A DNA stretch of 64,000 nucleotides from KACC-23026 sp963829575 (GTDB taxonomy: Bacteria > Bacillota > Bacilli > Bacillales > Sporolactobacillaceae): positions 62,001 through 126,000 of the forward strand of contig CAWHJF010000016.1 in the NCBI GenBank assembly GCA_963829575.1. The letters run 5' to 3'. Position numbers and translations under genes: made by a program. This document shows, in pieces, positions 44,320 to 52,305 of the stretch. The notes beneath the pieces are model-generated. The model saw nothing but the letters and a program-made list of their open reading frames with translations. It made no database searches and was not told the origin of the DNA. Position 1 is the stretch's first letter, and each line of letters opens with the position of its first letter.

Positions 44320-45921
44320 ATGCTAACTGTTAATAACGTCAGCCTGCAGTACGGTGATCGAAAACTTTTTGAAGACGTTAATATAAAGTTTACACCAGGC
44401 AATTGCTACGGATTAATCGGTGCAAACGGTGCTGGTAAATCTACTTTTTTGAAAATCTTGTCCCGAGAAATCGAACCACAAAAAGGTGACGTTCATTTGC
44501 CTCCAAATGAACGCTTAGCGGTTCTCAATCAGGATCACTTTCAATATGAAGAATTTGACGTCCTCACAACCGTTATTATGGGACATGCACGTCTCTATGA
44601 AATTACGCAAGAAAAAGATGCCATCTACATGAAATCAGAATTCACTGAAGAAGATGGCATGCGGGCTGCTGAACTCGAAGGCGAATTTGCCGAACTGAAC
44701 GGATGGGAAGCCGAATCCGATGCGGCCATCCTCCTTCAAGGTTTAGGTATTTCGCAAGATTTGCATTCTAAAAAAATGTCCGAACTGAATGGATCAGAGA
44801 AAGTGAAAGTCTTATTAGCTCAAGCGCTCTTCGGGAAGCCGGACGTCCTTCTTCTGGATGAGCCGACCAACCACTTGGACTTACAGGCGATTCATTGGCT
44901 CGAAGAATTTCTCATTAACTTTGAAAACACGGTCATCGTTGTGTCCCATGACCGTCACTTTTTGAACAACGTCTGTACGCATATTGCTGACCTAGACTTT
45001 GGAAAAATTCAAATCTATGTTGGGAACTATGACTTCTGGTATGAATCGAGCCAACTGGCACAATCCATGCTTCAAGACGCGAACAAAAAGAAGGAAGAAA
45101 AAATCAAAGAACTGCAAACGTTTATTCAACGCTTTAGCGCGAATGCCTCGAAATCGCGCCAAGCCACATCTCGGAAAAAATTATTGGATAAAATTACGTT
45201 GGATGACATCAAGCCGTCGTCGCGTCGTTATCCATACGTCGCGTTTACACCTGAACGAGAAATCGGGAATGATTTGCTTCAGGTTCAAGGGCTGACAAAA
45301 ACAATCGATGGTGTGAAAGTCCTAGACAACGTTTCTTTTATCATGAATAAAGGCGATAAAATTGCACTTGTTGGAAATCAAGAAGTCGCGAAAACAACGC
45401 TCTTTAAGATACTTTCTGGTGAAATGGAACCCGATTCCGGTAGCTTTAAATGGGGCATTACAACGTCTCAAAGTTATTTTCCGAAAGACAACACCGAATA
45501 CTTTGAAGGCGTGGAATCTAACCTGGTGGATTGGTTACGTCAGTTTTCACCCAACGAACAGAGCGAAAGCTTTCTGCGTGGCTTCTTAGGCCGTATGCTC
45601 TTTTCTGGCGAAGAAGTAATGAAGAAAGTGAGCGTCTTGTCTGGTGGCGAAAAAGTGCGTTGTATGCTCTCAAAAATGATGTTGAGCGGATCAAATGTGT
45701 TAATGCTCGACGAACCAACCAACCACTTAGATTTGGAATCCATTCAAGCTTTGAATAATGGGCTTATCACTTTTAAAGGCTCCATGATCTTTACGTCCCA
45801 TGACCATCAATTCGTTCAAACGGTGGCCAATCGCATCATTGAAATACGCGAGGACGGAAGCTTGTTCGACAGACAAACCTCTTATGATGACTATCTAGAT
45901 CTTAAACTCGGCGTGAGCTAA
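44320..45921 (+). CDS. ABC-F family ATPase (YkpA/YbiT-like)
   Basis: A 533-residue soluble protein with two ABC domains and no membrane part; ABC-F proteins act on ribosomes. Domain 1 has intact GANGAGKST, SGSEKV-type signature NGSEKVKV and LLLDEPTNHLDL; domain 2 has signature LSGGEKVR and LMLDEPTNHLDLES. The second Walker A reads GNQEVAKTT, where the Gly before Lys is Ala, so it is degenerate; B. subtilis YkpA also has a degenerate second site. The closest relative by eye is YkpA. Confidence 0.92.
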   Translation: MLTVNNVSLQYGDRKLFEDVNIKFTPGNCYGLIGANGAGKSTFLKILSREIEPQKGDVHLPPNERLAVLNQDHFQYEEFDVLTTVIMGHARLYEITQEKDAIYMKSEFTEEDGMRAAELEGEFAELNGWEAESDAAILLQGLGISQDLHSKKMSELNGSEKVKVLLAQALFGKPDVLLLDEPTNHLDLQAIHWLEEFLINFENTVIVVSHDRHFLNNVCTHIADLDFGKIQIYVGNYDFWYESSQLAQSMLQDANKKKEEKIKELQTFIQRFSANASKSRQATSRKKLLDKITLDDIKPSSRRYPYVAFTPEREIGNDLLQVQGLTKTIDGVKVLDNVSFIMNKGDKIALVGNQEVAKTTLFKILSGEMEPDSGSFKWGITTSQSYFPKDNTEYFEGVESNLVDWLRQFSPNEQSESFLRGFLGRMLFSGEEVMKKVSVLSGGEKVRCMLSKMMLSGSNVLMLDEPTNHLDLESIQALNNGLITFKGSMIFTSHDHQFVQTVANRIIEIREDGSLFDRQTSYDDYLDLKLGVS

Positions 45922-45931
45922 ACACGAAAAT

Positions 45932-45980
45932 AAAAAGGCCGTTTCTTGTGGGAAACCCATTCCACAAGAGACGGCCTCTC
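45932..45980. terminator. Bidirectional terminator between ABC-F gene and sigK
   Basis: AGGCCGTTTCTTGTGG, ten-base loop, CCACAAGAGACGGCCT with A-run and T-rich flank for the two convergent genes. Confidence 0.9.
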
Positions 45981-45983
45981 TCT

Positions 45984-46706
45984 TTACTCAAACTTAATCC
46001 CTTTACTCCGACTCGGCTCACGATAAAATTCATTAAACAATTTCATAAGTGCTCGCTTTTCAATCCTTGACACATAACTTCTCGAGATTTGTAGTTTTTT
46101 AGCAATTTCACGTTGGGTTAACTCTTCCGTATGGTCGAGCCCAAATCGCGCGATCACAACCTCTTTTTCTCGGTCATCAAGAATATGCAAATGCTGATAA
46201 ATCTTTTCTTTCTCCATGTTAAGAGAGATTTCTTCGACAATGTCTTTATTCTGTGATTTCAAAATGTCAATCAAACTGATCTCATTACCTTCCTTATCTT
46301 GACCAATGGGATCGTTTAATGACACATCCTTGTTCGTTTTTTTCAGTCCTCTTAGATGCATCAATATCTCATTCTCGATACATCTCGCCGCATAGGTTGC
46401 AAGCTTCGTCCCTTTACCTGCTGAATAGCTTTCAATCGCTTTAATTAAGCCAATGGTTCCAATTGAAATCAAGTCCTCGTTATCTTCTTTTGTATTATCG
46501 AATTTCTTACAAATATGGGCGACAAGTCGTAAGTTATGTTCAATCAATGTATTTCGGGCATCCTGGTCTCCATCTGCCATTCGTTCGAGACATACACGTT
46601 CTTCCTCTTCGGGAAGAGGTTGTGGAAAGGCGTTATTTTTCACATAAGAAACAAATACCCAGAATTCCTTAATTAAGTATGCAATTCCTCCGACTATAGA
46701 TAACAC
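45984..46706 (-). CDS. sigK: RNA polymerase sigma-K factor (pro-sigma-K)
   Basis: Late mother-cell sporulation sigma factor. The GTG at 46706 (GGAGG eight bases upstream) yields a hydrophobic 20-residue pro-sequence ending VFVS before YVKNNAFPQPLP, exactly where B. subtilis pro-sigma-K is cleaved. Region 2 (DLISIGTIGLIKAIESY, KGTKLATYAARCIENEI) and region 4 (LDDREKEVVIARFGLD, SRSYVSRIEKRALMK) are complete. The gene is not split by a skin-type element. Confidence 0.96.
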   Translation of the reverse strand: MLSIVGGIAYLIKEFWVFVSYVKNNAFPQPLPEEEERVCLERMADGDQDARNTLIEHNLRLVAHICKKFDNTKEDNEDLISIGTIGLIKAIESYSAGKGTKLATYAARCIENEILMHLRGLKKTNKDVSLNDPIGQDKEGNEISLIDILKSQNKDIVEEISLNMEKEKIYQHLHILDDREKEVVIARFGLDHTEELTQREIAKKLQISRSYVSRIEKRALMKLFNEFYREPSRSKGIKFE

Positions 46707-47114
46707 GAATGCCACCTCCAAATAGGCTATAGCCCTATTCTCACCATATGAATTTGGCGTTCTATTTGTGTCTGTCCTCAAGGTTCTCATATGAATAAAA
46801 TACGATTTGAAGATAAGACACTTTCTAGGGCAATCTAATCGATTGTTCCTGCTCAGCTCATTTATTGGGTGCAGGACTATTTAACTTCCCATCGAACAAG
46901 CGGTCTTAAACCCGTAACCAAGCCTAAAATCGTCGAGACAAGCCAAATAAATGGAGAATCTGACAAGCAGGCGTCGTTTTTTGAGTCAATTTGTTTCAAA
47001 TGTTACAAAATGACATGTTATTGAAATAAATCTTTAATCCTATCGAAAAATAAGAACTCCTGTCGATTGGTATAATAGAGTCAAGTTATCCGTTTTAAGT
47101 AGGAGGCATTGGCC
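46707..47114. other. sigK-NlpC/P60 divergent region
   Basis: About 400 bases. It holds the sigK leader, an extended -10 promoter for the NlpC/P60 gene near 47068, and a possible 40-codon minus-strand frame (46877-46999) with a hydrophobic stretch but no ribosome binding site. No convincing riboswitch seen. Confidence 0.4.
47068..47076 (+). promoter_or_regulatory. Extended -10 promoter of the NlpC/P60 gene
   Basis: TGGTATAAT about 40 bases upstream of the start; no good -35, consistent with an extended -10 type. Confidence 0.6.
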
Positions 47115-48299
47115 ATGGTAAAATTATTTTCAAAGAAAAAAATTGTAAGCCTTACAATCGGAGCTCTGATCCTTGCCACACCGTTATCTGCCTCTGCACA
47201 TTCGCTGAAAGAGTTGGAAAATCAAAAAGACAAACTTAACCAGCAGTCCAGTCAAATACATACTCAATTAACTCAAAATCAAAATGAAATACATACGCTT
47301 ACCGGTAAAATTACAAAAGCTGAAATTAAGATCGGGCAAACACAAACCCAAATCGATGCATTGAATAAAAAGATGTCTGCTACGCAAACACGTATTGATA
47401 AACGAACTGATATTCTGAAACAACAGGTCACCGCCTCTTATAAACAAAGCGATGGCACAAATGGGATGATGAATTTATTATTGGACTCCCAGAATTTTAG
47501 TGATTTTATTAATCGGGCTTTTGCTTTTTACAAGATTACAAGTCACCAACAAGACCTGATTAATCAACAAAAAGCAGACGAAGAAGCCTTACAAAGCGAT
47601 ATGGCAAAGGTCGCGGCTGATAAAGAAGCAGCTCAACAAACCGCACAAGATCTCAACCAAGCAATGGCCGACCTTAAAACCAAAATCCAAGATCAAAAGA
47701 ATCAAATTAATACTCTTAGCAGTCAAAGTGAACGTGTTAAGAGTCAAATTCAAGGTAAACTATCTGCATTATCGTATTCAGTCCCTACAACAAGCTCATC
47801 AAACGCGCCTCCTGCCGTTCAAAACCAAGGTGCATCTTCTTCAAACACGGACGGTTCAACGGCTCAAACTATTTCTGTTCCAGCGATTCCGAAGGCTGCG
47901 ATGAGCGGAAGTGTTTCGAGTCTTATAGCAAATTCCAAACAATGGATTGGTCACTCTTCCTATGTGTTTGGCGGTGGGCGTACCTCTTATGATGTGTCTC
48001 ACGGAAGATTTGATTGCTCTGGTTTTGTACACTGGGCGTTTGACTCCATCGGAATTGATTTAGGGGGTTGGTCAACCTCCACTTTACAATATGTTGGGAG
48101 TCCTGTTTCACCAAGTGATATGCAACCTGGTGACCTCATTTTCTTTGACACCTACAAACATAATGGCCATGTTGACATTTATATTGGAAATGGTGAATTT
48201 ATTGGTTCTCAGACCTCTACTGGTGTCTCAATTGAGAATATTCACAGCAGTTATTGGGCCGCTCATTTTAATGGGGTTGTGCGACGCGTTCTCAACTAA
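47115..48299 (+). CDS. Secreted NlpC/P60 peptidoglycan endopeptidase (CwlO-like)
   Basis: A 394-residue exported cell-wall hydrolase. Signal peptide about 1-28 (cleavage after SASA), a long coiled coil (30-235, rich in Gln/Lys/Leu), a Ser/Thr/Asn linker, and a C-terminal NlpC/P60 domain with catalytic Cys301 (FDCSGFV) and His352 (GHVDIYIG). DL-endopeptidases of this plan (CwlO, PcsB) cut stem peptides during growth. The ATG at 47115 has GGAGG eight bases upstream. Confidence 0.93.
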   Translation: MVKLFSKKKIVSLTIGALILATPLSASAHSLKELENQKDKLNQQSSQIHTQLTQNQNEIHTLTGKITKAEIKIGQTQTQIDALNKKMSATQTRIDKRTDILKQQVTASYKQSDGTNGMMNLLLDSQNFSDFINRAFAFYKITSHQQDLINQQKADEEALQSDMAKVAADKEAAQQTAQDLNQAMADLKTKIQDQKNQINTLSSQSERVKSQIQGKLSALSYSVPTTSSSNAPPAVQNQGASSSNTDGSTAQTISVPAIPKAAMSGSVSSLIANSKQWIGHSSYVFGGGRTSYDVSHGRFDCSGFVHWAFDSIGIDLGGWSTSTLQYVGSPVSPSDMQPGDLIFFDTYKHNGHVDIYIGNGEFIGSQTSTGVSIENIHSSYWAAHFNGVVRRVLN

Positions 48300-48323
48300 T
48301 CTAGTAAACTCGTTTTTTATAAT

Positions 48324-48371
48324 AACAAGGACCCACTCTCGAAATCGAGAATGGGTCCTTGTTTAATTTTT
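48324..48371 (+). terminator. Terminator of the NlpC/P60 gene
   Basis: AACAAGGACCCA...TGGGTCCTTGTT stem with a T-rich tail. Confidence 0.92.
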
Positions 48372-48423
48372 AGACAAGGTTTCCTAAATGGAGGCATAAG
48401 TATGAAGTGGGAGGTGTAAAAAG

Positions 48424-49959
48424 ATGAATCTCACCACGATCATCATTAGCTTAATTGGCCTTTTAATCCTCTTTGGTATTATCGGACACATTCAATTATC
48501 CGTCACTCTGAACGGCTGGCTTCGCCAAGTTGAAAATCTTATTCAGTTTCCCGATCGTTCCGGCGTCCAATCGCCTTGGATGCAGGACTTAATCGAGGAT
48601 TATCGAGAAACCGCTTCTTCCCAACAAGACATGAATACTCAAGCCTTAATCGAATCTCATTTCTACAAGCAACCTATTCGATGGCTCGGGCTTTTTAAAT
48701 TCCCAATCGGAAATGCTTCTCGTCTTTTAGAGCATCTGCCCTCTTTCACCATTATCTTAGGCGTCCTTGGCACATTTATTGGGCTCACAGAATCGATGTT
48801 TTCCATGCAAAAGGCGCTTCTGACAATGGGCGGGACTGGTTCTCAAGTTACAGCCGATTCCATTCTTTCGACGATTGCTTCGCCTTTTAAAGGGATGAGT
48901 CTCGCCTTTCTGACGAGTATTGCGGGTATTGGCGGCTCCTTACTCCTTAATCTCGTTCAAGGAGGCTTTCTATCAAAAGGCGAATCAATCTCCTATATCG
49001 TGGAAAAATTGCTCACCACATTTGAGTCACTCTTAGATCATACCATCCAAAAAGAGCTATTATTAGATAAACCGCGGGACCCGTTTGAAAAAATATTGGA
49101 CCGTTTAGCTACCCGAATCGGTGAGAGCTTTCAAATCACATTGGGTGATTTTTCGAAAGATATGGTCACCTTTACTAAAGAACTCAAATCCAGTGTCAGC
49201 TCCTTGGATGCCTTACTTAGTGATTTCAGCGAACATCGACAAGCCCTTACTCAAAGTTCCGAAAATCTTGTAACCTTTGGGGAACACTTTCACGAGACAA
49301 CCGAACAGTATAAAACAATGAATCAAAGCATCTCCACTCAAATTGATCGACTAAAAGAATCCGTGGATCGGGTTTTCTCGCGTGTCGAACAACAGGAAAA
49401 GCGCACCGAACAACAAACCAAACAAGTTGCCCTACTTTTGGAGGGTGGCCAAAAACAATCGGAAACCTTAAGTCGCCAATTTCTTCAAGCTATGGAACAA
49501 CAAATGCAAGGTTTTCATGATAAATATGACAATGCTGCGGAATCCTTATCCAGACAGCAAGAGGATTGGTTGTACCAGCATCGAGATATGAATAACCAAT
49601 ACGCTCAAGGCTCTGAAACCATGGTCCATGCGGTTGAACAACTCGAACGTGGGATCATTCAAGTGGCAGAAAAACTCAAGCGTGATATCCTGGACCAAAT
49701 GAAATACCAACAGGAACGGAATATGCAACTCTTAACACGGGATCAAGACCGGGGTGGAGAGCGAGATCTTATTCGTGCCTTTGATCAGATGGGGCATGGC
49801 CTTGAACGTGGTTTTGATGAGCAGAGACGGTATTATCAAGAGTTTATTCAAATGTTATCCCGTCTATCAAACACAATCGAGCATCAGGCTCGAACCGCAT
49901 CATCATCTGGTGCTCCCTACGAGAGTCGCGCGCTCACAACGCGCGTGATTGACCCATGA
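48424..49959 (+). CDS. MotA/TolQ/ExbB-like motor protein with long coiled coil (ZorA-like)
   Basis: A 511-residue membrane protein. Membrane segments at about 4-26, 105-126 and 156-179; the second carries GVLGTFIGLTESM, a motif of proton-channel stators of the MotA/ExbB/ZorA type. Residues about 200-490 form a long predicted coiled-coil tail, as in ZorA of the Zorya anti-phage system. It overlaps the next gene by four bases (ATGA). No zorC, zorD or zorE gene follows. It may be a cell-envelope motor rather than defence; the assignment rests on architecture. Confidence 0.75.
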   Translation: MNLTTIIISLIGLLILFGIIGHIQLSVTLNGWLRQVENLIQFPDRSGVQSPWMQDLIEDYRETASSQQDMNTQALIESHFYKQPIRWLGLFKFPIGNASRLLEHLPSFTIILGVLGTFIGLTESMFSMQKALLTMGGTGSQVTADSILSTIASPFKGMSLAFLTSIAGIGGSLLLNLVQGGFLSKGESISYIVEKLLTTFESLLDHTIQKELLLDKPRDPFEKILDRLATRIGESFQITLGDFSKDMVTFTKELKSSVSSLDALLSDFSEHRQALTQSSENLVTFGEHFHETTEQYKTMNQSISTQIDRLKESVDRVFSRVEQQEKRTEQQTKQVALLLEGGQKQSETLSRQFLQAMEQQMQGFHDKYDNAAESLSRQQEDWLYQHRDMNNQYAQGSETMVHAVEQLERGIIQVAEKLKRDILDQMKYQQERNMQLLTRDQDRGGERDLIRAFDQMGHGLERGFDEQRRYYQEFIQMLSRLSNTIEHQARTASSSGAPYESRALTTRVIDP

Positions 49960-50657
49960 CCCGACGCTCGAGAAGACGATTCCTTAACGACTCAAAACCG
50001 GCTGAGCATTACTGGCCATCCTTTACCGATATGATGTCGATGGTGGTCTTGGTCTTTCTCTTTATCTCAATCATTGCTTTTATTAAAAGTATTGTCGATG
50101 CCAATGAGCAGACCCAGATCAAAAAGGAATTAAATCAAGCCACTCATGTTAAGCAACAAATTTCAGATATCATCAACCAAAAATTAGAATCCCAAGTTGG
50201 TCGTGACAAAATCACGCGTGGGCCAAACAATACCATCTCGGTCCAAGGCGATGTGTTATTCGATTCTGCGAGTTCAACCATTAGCCCAAAAGGAAAAACA
50301 GTTCTAAAGAGTGTAGCAGATGGTCTAGTTAGTATTATCGATGATCAAAAACTCAGCCCTTACATCTATATCATTCAAATTGAGGGCCACACGGATTCTG
50401 TCCCCTATGATAACTGGACATTGTCCTCGGAGCGTGCACTCTCTGTTTTAAAGTATTTACAAAAAGCAAACCCCAAACTTGCTGAGGATCGTTATGCCAA
50501 ATATTTGGCTGTAACGGGTTATTCGAAATATAAACCCGCTGTAAAAGGTACCACCCCAGAAGACCAAGCCAAAAACCGCCGAATCTCGTTTCAAATTATT
50601 TTGGATGACAACAAATACCAAAATCACATCCAATCCATCTTAGCTGGTAAAGGTTGA
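49956..50657 (+). CDS. MotB/OmpA-like motor subunit (ZorB-like)
   Basis: A 233-residue partner of the preceding protein. A membrane segment (about 24-44) starts with PSFTDMMSM, placing Asp25 where MotB-type proteins bind protons. The C-terminal OmpA-like domain (about 95-225) has IEGHTDSVPYDN, SSERALSVL and NRRISFQI, the peptidoglycan-binding motifs. Length and layout fit ZorB or a short MotB. Translationally coupled to the upstream gene. Confidence 0.8.
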   Translation: MTRRSRRRFLNDSKPAEHYWPSFTDMMSMVVLVFLFISIIAFIKSIVDANEQTQIKKELNQATHVKQQISDIINQKLESQVGRDKITRGPNNTISVQGDVLFDSASSTISPKGKTVLKSVADGLVSIIDDQKLSPYIYIIQIEGHTDSVPYDNWTLSSERALSVLKYLQKANPKLAEDRYAKYLAVTGYSKYKPAVKGTTPEDQAKNRRISFQIILDDNKYQNHIQSILAGKG

Positions 50658-51007
50658 TTGAATGCAAGTTAAACACATTTACTAAATTACAAAAAACAGT
50701 TGAACAAGAGTTCAGCGGTCAGAGTATAGAGAAACCCCGTTTTTTTCACTACACGCGTTTTTGATGCCATTTTTGAACCGTAATCGTTTGAATTTTATAT
50801 CAACCTGTGGAAATTCGCTTGCTTCTGCGTCTACAAGCATTCCGATGATGCATGTTCCTTGTCGCAAAACGAAACTAAGGCGCCGAAGTTTATACTATTT
50901 CCGCAGTGAATGGAAAAAGTTAAATGGCGTACAAAAGGTTACCGAAGACTTTTCGACAACCAAAAACCGCTGAACAGAAGTTCAGCGGTTTTTGGTTGTG
51001 TGTAAAA
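50658..51007. other. Gap after the motor pair
   Basis: 350 bases. TTGAAC...GTTCAGCGG at about 50700-50722 is an imperfect copy of the inner part of the terminator at 50957-50998. Between them lie about 230 bases with no recognised gene; short open frames exist on both strands. Confidence 0.4.
50957..50998. terminator. Bidirectional terminator between the motor pair and odhB
   Basis: Perfect 19-bp stem, CAACCAAAAACCGCTGAAC and its complement, with a four-base loop; A/T-rich in both directions. Confidence 0.9.
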
Positions 51008-52270
51008 TTAACCTTCAAGAAGTAGAGATTCTGGATCTTCAAGAAGTTGCTTAAGACGGACCAAGAAGCTTACGGCTTCCTTACCGTCTACAATACGGTG
51101 ATCGTAAGACAGGGCCAGGTACATCATCGGACGGTTTTCCATGCGCTCTTTATCAATAGCAACCGGACGCCACTGAATGGTGTGCATACCTAAAATCCCA
51201 ACCTGTGGTGCATTAAGAATTGGAGTAGAAAGTAGAGAACCAAATGTTCCACCATTTGTGATTGTAAAAGTTCCGCCTTGTAGATCGTTTAAGCCAAGCT
51301 TATTGTCGCGCGCTTTTTTGGCCAAATCGCCAATTTCACGTTCCACATCGGCAAAGTTCATACGATCCGCATCGCGAACCACAGGGACAACAAGACCTTG
51401 TTCGGTCGAAACCGCAACCCCAATATCATAGAACTTTTTAATTAAGAGTTCATCGCCTTGAATTTCAGCGTTAAGAAGCGGGAACTCTTTTAATGCGCCC
51501 ACAACCGCTTTTGTGAAGAACGACATAAAGCCAAGTTTGACATCATGCTTTTCTAAGAATTTATCTTTACGACGTGCACGCACTTCCATAATCGCGCTCA
51601 TATCGACTTCATTAAACGTCGTCAGCATAGCCGCTGTGTGTTGAACCTCAACTAAACGTTTCGCAATCGTTTGACGACGACGGCTCATCTTCTCGCGAAC
51701 CACTGGTTTCGTTGGATCATCTTGTGAGGCAGCAGCTTGAGCAGGTGCTTTAGGTGCTGACGTTTGCGCTTGGTTCGCTCCTGAAGCATGTGCTTTAATA
51801 TCCTCTGGACGAACGCGACCTAGCGGATCCTTTGTTTGAACTTCACTAAGATCGACACCCAATTCACGTGCAAGCTTACGAGCAGCAGGTGAAGCAACGG
51901 TACGGCCATTCGCTTCCGAGGACGTTTCTGCTGCTTCTGCAGCGGGTGCTGACGCGGCCTGTTCAGCCTTAGGTGCTTCTTCTTTAGCTGGTGTACTGTC
52001 GGCTTTAGGAGCCGGTGCAGAGCCGCCTGCTTCTGCGTTTGGATCTAGAACCGCAATAACGGAGCCAACCTCTACGGTATCACCTTCTTGAGCTTTGAGT
52101 TCAGTGATTACCCCTTCATCTTCTGCACTAATTTCCACGTTGACTTTGTCTGTTTCAAGCTCAACAATGTCATCGCCTTTGTTTACCTTATCCCCGACGT
52201 TTTTTAGCCATTTAGAAATCGTACCCTCAGTAATCGATTCTGCAAGTTCCGGCACTTTTACTTCAATCAC
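51008..52270 (-). CDS. odhB: 2-oxoglutarate dehydrogenase E2 (dihydrolipoyl succinyltransferase)
   Basis: OdhB/SucB (420 residues) transfers succinyl groups to CoA in the TCA cycle. N-terminal lipoyl domain with ETDKVNVEI (lipoyl Lys in DKV), an Ala/Pro-rich linker (about 80-120), an E3-binding domain SPAARKLARELGVDL (about 128-160), and the catalytic domain with ALSYDHRIVDG (His/Asp). GTG start with GGAGG seven bases upstream. Directly downstream of odhA. Confidence 0.96.
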   Translation of the reverse strand: MIEVKVPELAESITEGTISKWLKNVGDKVNKGDDIVELETDKVNVEISAEDEGVITELKAQEGDTVEVGSVIAVLDPNAEAGGSAPAPKADSTPAKEEAPKAEQAASAPAAEAAETSSEANGRTVASPAARKLARELGVDLSEVQTKDPLGRVRPEDIKAHASGANQAQTSAPKAPAQAAASQDDPTKPVVREKMSRRRQTIAKRLVEVQHTAAMLTTFNEVDMSAIMEVRARRKDKFLEKHDVKLGFMSFFTKAVVGALKEFPLLNAEIQGDELLIKKFYDIGVAVSTEQGLVVPVVRDADRMNFADVEREIGDLAKKARDNKLGLNDLQGGTFTITNGGTFGSLLSTPILNAPQVGILGMHTIQWRPVAIDKERMENRPMMYLALSYDHRIVDGKEAVSFLVRLKQLLEDPESLLLEG

Positions 52271-52305
52271 AATGCACCCTCCTCTTTTCCTATTCAGATT
52301 TAACC

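Noticed and set aside
47000..47114. A c-di-AMP or other riboswitch ahead of the NlpC/P60 gene
   Set aside because: None of the conserved core blocks I looked for is present.
48424..50657. A complete Zorya system
   Set aside because: Only the motor genes are present; neither a ZorC/ZorD pair nor ZorE can be seen within the window.
50761..50973. 70-codon frame in the gap after the motor pair
   Set aside because: No ribosome binding site, unusual composition, and it runs into the terminator.
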